From positions 1-64,000 of the forward strand of contig CAZCVE010000041.1 of the NCBI GenBank assembly GCA_964502175.1: a stretch of DNA of 64,000 nt, read 5' to 3'. Source of the DNA: JAFLCL01 sp964502175 (lineage in GTDB: Bacteria > Myxococcota_A > Polyangia > Polyangiales > Sandaracinaceae). The translations under genes and the position numbers were made by a program. The notes below the pieces were generated by a model, which was not told the origin of the DNA, did not search any database, and saw only the letters and a program-made list of their open reading frames with translations. Position 1 is the first letter of the stretch; each line of letters opens with the position of its first letter. Of this stretch, positions 8,379 through 16,097 are shown one piece after another.

Positions 8379-9734
8379 TCACGCGTGCGCGCGGAGGACG
8401 TCGACGGGCGCGAGCGACTTGCGCTCGGCTTCGCTCAGCGCGCGTGACAGCTCGCCGCTCACGTCGAGCACGCGGCCCTTGAGGGACAGTGCGAGCGTCA
8501 CGAGCGCGCGCCGATCGGACTCCGCGGGATGGCCCACGACGACCACGTCGGCGCCGCGCACGGCGTCTTCGACGCTCTCGCACGCGATCGCCCGCGGATC
8601 GCCGAGCGCCACCCGCAGCGCGTCGATCCCGAGCGGCGGCACGCGCGCGTCGAGCACGTTCGCGTCGGCCACTGACACCGCGACGCCACGATCGAGCAGC
8701 GCGATCGCCATCGCCACGGGCGCAGAGTCGCGCACGTCGGGCGCGCCGGGCTTGAAGCCGATCCCGACGATCGCCACGCGCGACGGACCTTCCCCCGCGG
8801 CGGTGCGGTGCGTCATCACCGCGGAGAGCAGGTGCGCGAGGTGCGCGTCGTTCGACGCGAGCACGTGCTGCATCACGGGCACCGACACGTCGTGGTGCTC
8901 GGCGTAGGTCGCGAGGCTCGCCATGTCCTTCACGAGACACGCGCCGCCGAACGGCATGCCGGGGCGCAGGTACGCGGCCGACGTGTTGAGCTTCGTGTCC
9001 CGACACACGAGCTGCATCAGCTCGAACGGATCGACGCCCAGCGGTCGGCTGATGCGCGCGACCTCGTTCGCGAAGCTCACCTTGAGCGCGTGCCACGCGT
9101 TGTTGACGAGCTTGAGCACCTCGGCCGACGCGGGATCGCAGGACACGAGGCGCGACGCGTGCTCGGCGTAGATCGCGCGGATCGCGGCCTCGGTGTGCTC
9201 GGCATCCGCCGCATACACGACGAGCTGCGGATCTTCGCGGTCGCGCACGGCGCTGCCCTCGCGGAGGAACTCGGGGTTGAGCGCGAGGCCGATGCTCGCG
9301 CCTGCGCGCGCCACGGCGTCGATCGCGGCGCGGGCCTTGCCGTAGAGGCCCGGCGGCACGGTGCTCCGCACGATGATCGAGTAGGTCGCGCGCTCCGGCA
9401 CGGCCGCCGCGATGGAGGTGATCGCCGCGAGCAGCGCGCGCGTGTCGAGCTCGCCGTTCTCGCCGCGCGGCGTGCCCACGCACACGAGCGCCGCCTCGGT
9501 GCTCGCCACGGCGTGCGAGAGATCGAGCGTGGCGGTCAGCGTGCCGAGCGACATCGCCTTCGCGAGGCGATCCTCGAGGTGGGGCTCGGCCAGCGGCGCA
9601 CGACCCTCCGCCATCGCCGCCACCACGGCCTCGCGCAGATCGACGCCGATCACGGTGCGACCGCTCGCCGCGAGCACCGCGGCCTCGACCGAGCCCACGT
9701 AGCCGAGGCCGATCACAGCGACGCCTGAAGTCAC
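8379..9734 (-). CDS. Nucleotide-sugar dehydrogenase (GDP-mannose / UDP-glucose 6-dehydrogenase family)
   Basis: 451 aa from GTG at 9734 (VTSGVAVIGLGYVGSVEAAV), an N-terminal Rossmann NAD site. IIVRSTVPPGLYGKA and NPEFLREGSAVRD are family motifs. The middle helix region NNAWHALKVSFANE and CRDTKLNTSAAYLRPG is closer to AlgD-type GDP-mannose dehydrogenases than to Ugd. The catalytic Cys is in FGGACLVKD. The enzyme oxidises the C6 hydroxyl of the nucleotide sugar to a uronic acid for an acidic exopolysaccharide. The start codon overlaps the end of the DUF4276 gene by four bases. This tight junction is odd if that gene belongs to an inserted island. Confidence 0.88.
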   Translation of the reverse strand: MTSGVAVIGLGYVGSVEAAVLAASGRTVIGVDLREAVVAAMAEGRAPLAEPHLEDRLAKAMSLGTLTATLDLSHAVASTEAALVCVGTPRGENGELDTRALLAAITSIAAAVPERATYSIIVRSTVPPGLYGKARAAIDAVARAGASIGLALNPEFLREGSAVRDREDPQLVVYAADAEHTEAAIRAIYAEHASRLVSCDPASAEVLKLVNNAWHALKVSFANEVARISRPLGVDPFELMQLVCRDTKLNTSAAYLRPGMPFGGACLVKDMASLATYAEHHDVSVPVMQHVLASNDAHLAHLLSAVMTHRTAAGEGPSRVAIVGIGFKPGAPDVRDSAPVAMAIALLDRGVAVSVADANVLDARVPPLGIDALRVALGDPRAIACESVEDAVRGADVVVVGHPAESDRRALVTLALSLKGRVLDVSGELSRALSEAERKSLAPVDVLRAHA

Positions 9735-10426
9735 TTGCCACCCTCCGCTCGAAGCTTGTGCGTCGCACTGTGTCGCGACTTCCAATGCTTGGTTCGACTC
9801 TTCGGTTGTTGATCGCTGGAACCGAGGCGCGGGAGGCCAAGGCGCGGGAAGGCTGCACAGAAAGCACGAAACGAAGGTGAACGACTCTTGCCCGGGTCGG
9901 TCGTGAGGTGATCGCCCATCATCGCGGCCCACGCAACCTTGTTGAGCCCCCCGTCTCCGATGACTCGGCCGAACAACTCTGCCGTGCCGACGATGCTATC
10001 GGGTCGATAGTCACGCAGGAGGCGAAGATTGGCGTTCGGGTACGCCGACTTCACTGCGCGCTGGTCGCCCAAGTAGAAGGCCTCTGACTCTTCCACGGCG
10101 ATACGAAAGAGCACTGGAGGCAGTGGCTGGATCTGCTCGGCCATCTGGACGAGCGCAGCCTTCAGTTTCGTGCAGTTCTGGCTGTCTGCGTCGACCAGCA
10201 CGAGAACCGCATTGTTTGCCGACGCGCCAAACGCGCGCAGCTTTGCGGGCAACTGATCCAACAGTCCGCGACGCCGCGGGTCTGGCAGCCTCGAGGGGTC
10301 GGCTGGAATTTCGCCCTTTCCCTGATGTGCATGGACGCGGACGCTCAACGTCGGAAAGGCCCGACGCGCCCAACGAGTGACGAACGCCGTCTCAGACGGT
10401 CCCTCCACGAGTACGTGGATGTTCAC
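9731..10426 (-). CDS. TOPRIM-like DUF4276 family protein, putative effector of an ATPase pair
   Basis: 231 aa from GTG at 10426. The N-terminal strand NIHVLVEGPSETAFVTRW has the hEGxxE signature of TOPRIM/DUF4276 proteins. VLVLVDADSQNCTKL supplies the D-x-D acidic motif, and RIAVEESEAFYLGD matches the conserved E-x-W/F-h-x-x-D helix of DUF4276. The Lys/Arg-rich C-terminus ends HKLRAEGGK. The GTG overlaps the stop of the AAA ATPase (GTGA), so the two are coupled. In known ATPase+TOPRIM defence systems (OLD, PARIS AriA/AriB, AbiL) the TOPRIM part is the nuclease effector. By analogy this is a nuclease, which is inference. Confidence 0.75.
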   Translation of the reverse strand: MNIHVLVEGPSETAFVTRWARRAFPTLSVRVHAHQGKGEIPADPSRLPDPRRRGLLDQLPAKLRAFGASANNAVLVLVDADSQNCTKLKAALVQMAEQIQPLPPVLFRIAVEESEAFYLGDQRAVKSAYPNANLRLLRDYRPDSIVGTAELFGRVIGDGGLNKVAWAAMMGDHLTTDPGKSRSPSFRAFCAAFPRLGLPRLGSSDQQPKSRTKHWKSRHSATHKLRAEGGK

Positions 10427-11772
10427 TTCGCATTCTTTCGTCGACGAGAACTGACGACGATGGCGCTGCTCGCCTTTCTTCGTGCGCCTGTCTCGGCCTT
10501 CGGACGTGGCTTCCCAGGGCTCTTGCTCGTGCCCGCACTCGAACCGGAAGGCCGCGGCTCGTCTGCGAAGTGGTTGCTGTACCACTGAGCGCCGAGGGGA
10601 ATGCCGGCATCGGTGAGCGCCTGCACGTTGGGGATGTCCGCGACGCGCACCGCGTGCGTTCGACCGTCCGCGTTCTTTCCGATCTTCCAGACCTGACTGG
10701 GATCGAGCGCATCCACGAAGTACGGCGAGTGAGTGGTCACGAGAAGCTGCGTGGGCGCTCTCGAGTGGGCCGCGTGCGAGACGAACTGACGCGCCAGATG
10801 CTCGATCAGCTCGACGTAGAGTCCGTTCTCGGGTTCTTCGATGCCAATGAATGGTCGAGGTTTGGGGTCGGCCAGGAGAACGGCATACGCGAGCATCTTC
10901 AGCGTGCCATCCGACATGCTCTGCTGATAGAAGGGATCGACGTAGCCAGTCTCGTCGAACTTGATCAGCAAACGTCCGTCTTGGCTCGGCTCGGTCGTCA
11001 GTCCGCGTAGACCAGGGATGCTGCTGCGAACGCGATCGGTGATCTCCACGAACTCCTTCGCATGGGCTCGCTGGAAGTATTGGAGTACGTTCCCGATGTT
11101 CGCGCCACGCCGATCCAACCAGCGCTGAGCTCCTGCTGCCGGGAGTTCGCGCGCGGCTTCGGGGACGAAGTAGGACAGGTACCACTGCTCGACGTACTCG
11201 CGGAGCCGGACGATGCGCGGATGCTCCTCTAGATTGCCGAGCGTCGCCAGGCCCAGGCGCCCGCGGTCGCTGAGAGTGACCTTCCCTGCGCGCTTGTCAT
11301 CGTCCCCTCGCTCGAGGTAGTCGCCCTTCCAGACCTTCCCCCTGCCGCTTTCGAGCTTCAGGAAATAGTAGGGTTTCCCGCGCGTCTCGCCCTTTCGTCG
11401 CTGCCTGAGTGACTCGCGCACCACCTGGGGAACACCATCCACCGCATCGATGGCCAGGTCGTAGACGATCGGGCGAGCCTGGTCCTTGTCCGCAAAGAAG
11501 ATCTCGAACTCGATCGGATCTGTGGTGCCCTGTGTTCGCAGGCGCCGAAATCCTCCGCGGAGCGGCTTGTCACACGCCGACTCGACGCCCTCCAACAAGC
11601 AGTCTGCGATGAAGCCAAAGGCATCCAGGAGGGTGCTTTTCCCGGAACCGTTGGGTCCGATGAAGCATGCGAGACCCGGCAGAGGGCTACCACTTCCGTA
11701 CTGCACCTGGCCGACTGACAAGTCTGCGAGCGAGCGATAGTTGCGGATACGAATTCCCAAGAGTCGGGCCAC
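10423..11772 (-). CDS. AAA ATPase of the ABC/SMC-like (AAA_15/AAA_21) class
   Basis: 449 aa. The start GTG at 11772 is preceded by GAGGGAGA at good spacing. It begins ARLLGIRIRNYRSLADLSVG, the typical first strand of these ATPases. Walker A is GPNGSGKST at residues 39-47. A signature-like segment QQSMSDGTLKMLAYAVLL precedes Walker B FIGIEEPENGLY and the switch His in LLVTTHSPYFVDAL. The middle is a long helical insertion. The C-terminus is Ser/Lys/Arg-rich and low complexity. It forms a two-gene unit with the DUF4276 gene. GC content is lower than in the flanking glycan genes, suggesting acquisition. Confidence 0.88.
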   Translation of the reverse strand: MARLLGIRIRNYRSLADLSVGQVQYGSGSPLPGLACFIGPNGSGKSTLLDAFGFIADCLLEGVESACDKPLRGGFRRLRTQGTTDPIEFEIFFADKDQARPIVYDLAIDAVDGVPQVVRESLRQRRKGETRGKPYYFLKLESGRGKVWKGDYLERGDDDKRAGKVTLSDRGRLGLATLGNLEEHPRIVRLREYVEQWYLSYFVPEAARELPAAGAQRWLDRRGANIGNVLQYFQRAHAKEFVEITDRVRSSIPGLRGLTTEPSQDGRLLIKFDETGYVDPFYQQSMSDGTLKMLAYAVLLADPKPRPFIGIEEPENGLYVELIEHLARQFVSHAAHSRAPTQLLVTTHSPYFVDALDPSQVWKIGKNADGRTHAVRVADIPNVQALTDAGIPLGAQWYSNHFADEPRPSGSSAGTSKSPGKPRPKAETGARRKASSAIVVSSRRRKNAK

Positions 11773-11798
11773 GTGACGTCTCCCTCTTCGCGACGGCC

Positions 11799-12608
11799 CT
11801 AGAGCGCCGTGTCGAGCGATGTTCCTGTCACGCGCTTGCCCTCGTGCCAGTCCTCGAGCTTGCGCGCCTTGCGATCGAGGAAGGGCGCGGTGCGCGCGCC
11901 GAGCGCGTGCATGCGCATCGCCGAGGCCGTCTTCACGCAGCCGATGCCGTACTTCACGCCCGGTCCGAACGTGATCGTCTGCATCTCCTCGAAGTAGTGC
12001 GCGGGGCACGACATCTCGCCGATCGCGTACTGGAAGTGGATCGCCTGCGCGAGCACCTCGTTGTCGAACACGTAGTCGTTCCGACACTCCGCGAGCGGCA
12101 TCTCCTCGAGGAACTTGCGAGAGAACGCGCGGTAGCCCGTGTGGAACTCCGAGAGGCCCGAGCCCATCAGCGTGTTCTCGAAGATCGTGAGGCCGCGGTT
12201 CACGACATACTTCCAGCGCGGCATGCCGCCCTTGAGCGCGCCGCGCACGAGCAGGCGCGAGCCGAGCACCACGTCGTACTCGCCGTGCGCGACCATCGCG
12301 GTCATCGCGGGCACGAGCTCGGGCTTGTACTGGAAGTCGGGGTGAACCATCACCACGACGTCCGCGCCCTGCGCGAGCGCCTCGCGGTAGCCGGTCTTCT
12401 GTCCCGCGCCGTAGCCGAGGTTCTTCGCGTGACGCATCACCACGCAGCCGAGGCTCGTCGCGAGCTCGCCGCAGCCATCGCTCGATCCGTCGTCGACGAA
12501 GATCGAGACGTCGACGTACGAGCTGGGGATCGCACGCAGCGTGCGCTCGAGCGTGCCCTTCACGTTCAGCCCGGGCAGCACCACCGCGACCTTCTTGCCG
12601 TTCATCAT
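11799..12608 (-). CDS. GT2 family glycosyltransferase (DPM1/DPG synthase type)
   Basis: 269 aa. VAVVLPGLNVKGTLERTL and IFVDDGSSDG are the GT-A nucleotide-binding motifs. NLGYGAGQKTGYREAL and MVHPDFQYKPELVPAM match dolichyl-phosphate mannose synthase-like enzymes (D-x-Q variant of the D-x-D loop). No C-terminal transmembrane helices are present, so it is likely a soluble or peripheral enzyme. A second ATG lies at 12605. It probably loads a sugar onto a lipid carrier in the surrounding polysaccharide region. Confidence 0.87.
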   Translation of the reverse strand: MMNGKKVAVVLPGLNVKGTLERTLRAIPSSYVDVSIFVDDGSSDGCGELATSLGCVVMRHAKNLGYGAGQKTGYREALAQGADVVVMVHPDFQYKPELVPAMTAMVAHGEYDVVLGSRLLVRGALKGGMPRWKYVVNRGLTIFENTLMGSGLSEFHTGYRAFSRKFLEEMPLAECRNDYVFDNEVLAQAIHFQYAIGEMSCPAHYFEEMQTITFGPGVKYGIGCVKTASAMRMHALGARTAPFLDRKARKLEDWHEGKRVTGTSLDTAL

Positions 12609-12700
12609 CGCGGCGGACGATAGCAGCGAGGCGACCCAGTGTGCCCGTGCTCACGAAGACGTCCCTGTCCATGGCCCGTCGATTGCTGAACGCCGGTCCC

Positions 12701-13192
12701 ATGACTTCGTTCGTGCCACTCCGTGCCCGCGCGCCTCGCGCGCTCCTCGTCCTCGCGCTCGTCGCAGCAGGCCTCTTCGTCGCACCGCGCCAAGCGCACG
12801 CGAGCGACGGCTACGAGGTCGGCTTCATCGCGGCCGGTGCGATGGTCCCCACGCTCGCGCTCGACGTGACCTTCATCGTCGCGAGCGCGACCGGCCTCAC
12901 CTACGACGACGAGGGCTGGGCCGTCGCCCAGACGATTTGGTCCGTCGCGAGCATCGGCGGCTGCGTCGCAGGCTTCGCGTACGGCATCCAGCAGCCAGGC
13001 TTCGAGGGCATGGCGGGCGGCCTCGCGATGATCGGCGGCGCGCAGGCCGTGTTCCTCGGCTTCGCGATCCACGCGCTCGCGCGAGCGGAGTGGGCGCACG
13101 AAGGCGAGGCTGATCCGTACGTGCTGCCGTTCTCTTTCTCTGTCGCGCCCGCGCAGGGCGGCGCGATGGTCTCGGTCGGCGGCACGCTGTAG
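12701..13192 (+). CDS. Exported or membrane protein of unknown function
   Basis: 163 aa from the ATG at 12701, chosen because it gives a standard signal peptide (RARAPRALLVLALVAAGLFV, cleavage near AHA-S). In-frame alternatives are ATG 12671 and GTG 12641. The mature part has three Gly/Ala-rich hydrophobic stretches (GAMVPTLALDVTFIVA, SVASIGGCVAGFAYGI, GGAQAVFLGFAIHAL) and ends with a predicted extracytoplasmic tail. No family recognised. It is divergent from the GT2 gene. Confidence 0.65.
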   Translation: MTSFVPLRARAPRALLVLALVAAGLFVAPRQAHASDGYEVGFIAAGAMVPTLALDVTFIVASATGLTYDDEGWAVAQTIWSVASIGGCVAGFAYGIQQPGFEGMAGGLAMIGGAQAVFLGFAIHALARAEWAHEGEADPYVLPFSFSVAPAQGGAMVSVGGTL

Positions 13193-13229
13193 CCACGCGA
13201 CGAAGTGAGCAGCGCGTTACGCTCGCGTC

Positions 13230-13982
13230 GTGATCACCGTCGGTCTCTCGGCCAGCTTCTTCCCGGCGGATCCGTCGCGCATGCTCTTCCAGGGCAAGCC
13301 GCTCGCGTACCTCGAGGCCGGCCTCGCGCACTGGCTGATGTCGGGCGGTGCGATGCCAGTGCTCATTCCCGACGTGCGCTCCGAGACGCACGTACACGCG
13401 GTGACGCCCGACACGTACGCCGAGCGGCTCGATGCGCTCGTGCTCGCGGGTGGCTCGGACGTGTGGCCCGGCAGCTACGGGCAGACCGCGCGGCGTCCGG
13501 AGTGGAATGGCGATCGCGCGCGTGACGAGTACGAGCGCTCGCTCCTCGATGCGTTCCTCGCGCGAGACAAGCCGGTGCTCGGCGTGTGCCGGGGCCTACA
13601 GCTCGTGAACGTCGCGATGGGCGGCACGCTCCACCAAGACATCCCCACCGACGTCCCTCACGCCTCACGTCATCGCGATCAAGCGTCCTACGACCGCAAC
13701 ACGCACGACCTCATGATCGAGGGTGAGTGGCTCGCAACCTTGCTGGGCACGAAGCGCGGTGTCGTGAACAGCGTGCATCACCAGGCGATCGACGCGCTCG
13801 GAGCGGGGCTCGTGATCGAGGCACGCTCCTCGGACGAAGGCCTGATCGAGGCGGTCCGCGATCCTTCGCGTCGGTTCCTCGTGGGTGTGCAGTGGCACCC
13901 GGAGTGGCGTGTCGTCGGTGACGGGACGATCGATCCCACACCATTGCTCGATGCGTTCGTTCAGGCGGCGCGTTCCTCCTGA
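13230..13982 (+). CDS. Class I glutamine amidotransferase-like hydrolase (peptidase C26, PuuD-like)
   Basis: 250 aa. The nucleophile elbow is VLGVCRGLQLVNVAMGG (Cys) and the catalytic His/Glu are in VGVQWHPEW. GGSDVWPGSYG is the oxyanion region. HHQAID is a conserved C26 motif. Family members hydrolyse gamma-glutamyl bonds, for example gamma-glutamyl-GABA in putrescine breakdown. No other Puu genes are nearby, so the substrate is open. Confidence 0.87.
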   Translation: MITVGLSASFFPADPSRMLFQGKPLAYLEAGLAHWLMSGGAMPVLIPDVRSETHVHAVTPDTYAERLDALVLAGGSDVWPGSYGQTARRPEWNGDRARDEYERSLLDAFLARDKPVLGVCRGLQLVNVAMGGTLHQDIPTDVPHASRHRDQASYDRNTHDLMIEGEWLATLLGTKRGVVNSVHHQAIDALGAGLVIEARSSDEGLIEAVRDPSRRFLVGVQWHPEWRVVGDGTIDPTPLLDAFVQAARSS

Positions 13983-14021
13983 GGCGGAGCTCCCGAGAGG
14001 GAATTCCTGAGAGACAGAGCC

Positions 14022-14102
14022 GGGCCGCACGGGCGGGGGGCTTCCGCTCCGCGTGATGTCTCCGCACCGACGCTGCGCTCCAACCCCCCGCCCATGCGGC
14101 CC
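14022..14102. repeat. Long inverted repeat, copy A (REP-like or terminator)
   Basis: Arms at 14022-14040 and 14084-14102 are complementary over 19 nt with one mismatch (GGGCCGCACGGGCGGGGGG). The loop is 43 nt. It lies exactly between two convergent genes. It resembles copies B (15992) and C (20236). Confidence 0.75.
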
Positions 14103-14129
14103 TCGCGTTTCGCGGCTGACGTGATCTGG

Positions 14130-15032
14130 TCAGCGGGCTTGGCCGATCGATGTGATCAGCCGATCGAGGTGCTTCTCGACCGCGGCGCCTGCATGGAGGG
14201 CTCGCCCGAGGAATCGCTCGATCTCACTCGTGTCGAACGTTGGGACGGTCGACGTGCGCTCTCTCGGAGTGATCTCGATCAGCGATCGGCGCGAGAGCCG
14301 GTCGGCGAGTCGTTCGGCGATCGAGGTCCACGTCGTGATCTCTCGGTCCGTGCACAACAGCACATGCGGTGCGGTCGGGTCGGTGAGGACACGGCAGATC
14401 GTCGTCGCGAGATCAGCGCACGCGGTGAGCTGTCGCCCCTCGCCTTCGACGACGCGCACGACGCGTCCTCCGACGAGCGATCGGTGCATCTCTGCGATCG
14501 CGTTCGGCGTCTTCGGCGAGGCGTTCGGCTCGGCCGCGAGACCGACACACGGGCCGGGTCTCACGACGCTCGCGCGAAACCCGTGCGTCGCGGCGCTCGC
14601 CCGGAGGAACGCCTCGCCCGCGATCTTCGCGGCGCCGTACGCGTCGGCGCCGAACAGGCGATCGCTCTCGCGCATGGTGCCCGTGAAGGGTCGATGCACC
14701 GCGGCCGACGACACGTAGACGACGTGACCGACCTGCGCGCGCCCGAGCGCGTCGAACACGCGCGCGCTCGCCGTCACGTCGTCGATCTCGGGCTGCGCGC
14801 TCTGCTCGGGCCACAGCACCGCGAGGTGCACGCACGCGTCGTGATCTTCGAACGTTGCAGTCTCGAGTGGCCTCGCGAGATTGCACGACACGACGCGCGC
14901 ACGCTCTTGCAGCCACGCCGAGGCGTTCGTCGCGTCGCGGACGAGCGCCGTGATCGTGTGCCCGTCCTGCGCGAGCCGAGAGACGACTTGCCCGCCGAGG
15001 TAGCCGCCGGCGCCGGTGACGATCACCCGCAT
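14130..15032 (-). CDS. NAD-dependent epimerase/dehydratase (extended SDR)
   Basis: 300 aa from MRVIVTGAGGYLGGQVVSRL, the GxxGxxG NAD(P) site. VVYVSSAAVHRP and DAYGAAKIAGEAFL give the catalytic S and Y-x-x-x-K. VVRPGPCVG is the extended-SDR PGPxxG motif. The substrate is likely a nucleotide sugar or a steroid/flavonoid-like ketone; unresolved. It starts 5 bp after the upstream small exported protein on the same strand. Confidence 0.85.
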   Translation of the reverse strand: MRVIVTGAGGYLGGQVVSRLAQDGHTITALVRDATNASAWLQERARVVSCNLARPLETATFEDHDACVHLAVLWPEQSAQPEIDDVTASARVFDALGRAQVGHVVYVSSAAVHRPFTGTMRESDRLFGADAYGAAKIAGEAFLRASAATHGFRASVVRPGPCVGLAAEPNASPKTPNAIAEMHRSLVGGRVVRVVEGEGRQLTACADLATTICRVLTDPTAPHVLLCTDREITTWTSIAERLADRLSRRSLIEITPRERTSTVPTFDTSEIERFLGRALHAGAAVEKHLDRLITSIGQAR

Positions 15033-15036
15033 CGGA

Positions 15037-15303
15037 TCAGCGACGTCGACGGGACGCGAGCACGAGCCCGGTGACACCCGTCATCACGAAGGCGAGCGAA
15101 GACGCGCCGCCCACACCCGGCAGCGCGCTGCAGCGCGACGCGTTCGGATCCGGCTCGCAGTGGAACCCGCCGTGGTGCATCGCCCCCGCGGACGTCGGGT
15201 TCACGACCACGATCTCCCCGTCGGGGCACGGCCCGATCGAGTCGGCCGACGCAGACGCGGCGAGGAAGAAGGTTCCGAGGATCATCACGAGGACGACACG
15301 CAT
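15037..15303 (-). CDS. Small exported protein with C-terminal helix and Arg tail
   Basis: 88 aa. Signal peptide MRVVLVMILGTFFLAASASA, then a short Cys-containing mature region (GPCPDGE, HCEPDPNASRC). The C-terminal helix SSLAFVMTGVTGLVLA is followed by SRRRR. The tail resembles a protein-sorting signal but lacks the Cys-Gly-Cys core of MYXO-CTERM. No family recognised. Confidence 0.7.
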   Translation of the reverse strand: MRVVLVMILGTFFLAASASADSIGPCPDGEIVVVNPTSAGAMHHGGFHCEPDPNASRCSALPGVGGASSLAFVMTGVTGLVLASRRRR

Positions 15304-15411
15304 GGACGCGAGACTAAGCGAGGAGGCGCCAGCCGCGAACGCTCCGACGCGAAACGCCCGAGAAGCAGGACCTCTCGGGCGTCGCGCGATCGTCGGCGTG
15401 TCCTCGCTCGA

Positions 15412-15879
15412 CTACTCGAGGAGCGAGCGGAGCATCCAGGCGGTCTTCTCGTGGATCTGCATGCGCTGCGTGAGCAGGTCGCACGTAGGCTGGTCGTTCG
15501 CGTCCTCGGCGCTCTTGAACGCCTCGCGCGAGGTGCGCGCGACGGTCTCGTGGCCGGTGACGAGCTTGCGGATCATGTCCTGCGCGGCCGGGACGCTCTC
15601 GTCTTCGGCGATCGAGGTGAGCGCCGCGAACTGCTTGCCGGTGCCGGGCGACTGCACGCCGAGGGCGCGGATGCGCTCGGCGAGCACGTCCGTCGCGAGC
15701 CAGAGCTCGTTGTACTGCGTCTCGAACATCAGGTGCAGCGTCTGGAACATCGGGCCGGTGACGTTCCAGTGGAAGTAGTGGGTCTTGAGGTAGAGCGAGT
15801 ACGTGTCCGCGAGCACGCGCGAGAGGCTCTTCGCGATCTCTTCACGCTTCGCCGTTTCGATGCCGATGTCGATCTTCAT
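15412..15879 (-). CDS. dps: Dps-family DNA-binding ferritin
   Basis: 155 aa. The ATG at 15879 is preceded by an excellent ribosome-binding site GGAGGTTACGGAG. The ferroxidase motif is LKTHYFHWNVTGPMF with Q-T-L-H-L-M-F-E-T-Q-Y following, and D..AERIRALG completes the inter-subunit iron site. Dps dodecamers store iron and protect DNA from peroxide. Location next to katG suggests a joint oxidative-stress role. Confidence 0.93.
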   Translation of the reverse strand: MKIDIGIETAKREEIAKSLSRVLADTYSLYLKTHYFHWNVTGPMFQTLHLMFETQYNELWLATDVLAERIRALGVQSPGTGKQFAALTSIAEDESVPAAQDMIRKLVTGHETVARTSREAFKSAEDANDQPTCDLLTQRMQIHEKTAWMLRSLLE

Positions 15880-15991
15880 CTCCGTAACCTCCCGCGGCAC
15901 GCCTCCATGGTCGGCGCGCGCATCATCTGCCTAGCACGCTCCGCTCCAACTTCCGGACGCCAATCCGACGCTCGGATCGGCACGCGAGGGA

Positions 15992-16064
15992 CGCGCGGGT
16001 GGGGGTCGGAGCGAAGCCCAGGACGCTGCGTCCGCAAAGCGAAGCGGAGGCCCCCACCCGCGCG
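15992..16064. repeat. Long inverted repeat, copy B
   Basis: Perfect 14-nt arms (CGCGCGGGTGGGGG at 15992-16005, complement at 16051-16064) with a 45-nt loop whose reverse complement resembles the loop of copy A (TCCGCT-CGC...TCC pattern). It sits 3' of katG and 5' of dps. Confidence 0.75.
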
Positions 16065-16097
16065 GCCCGTTCAGCGAGGTCGCGCGAACCACGGTGT

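Noticed and set aside
8244..8447. ORFs crossing the 14-bp repeat array that translate to repeated FLWDCFSGIVSLG
   Set aside because: They are produced by the tandem repeat itself; no start, domain or codon pattern supports a gene.
9731..11185. A 484-residue version of the DUF4276 protein with long N-terminal extension
   Set aside because: The added part is antisense-like, Arg-rich sequence overlapping the ATPase gene; the GTG at 10426 in GTGA coupling fits better.
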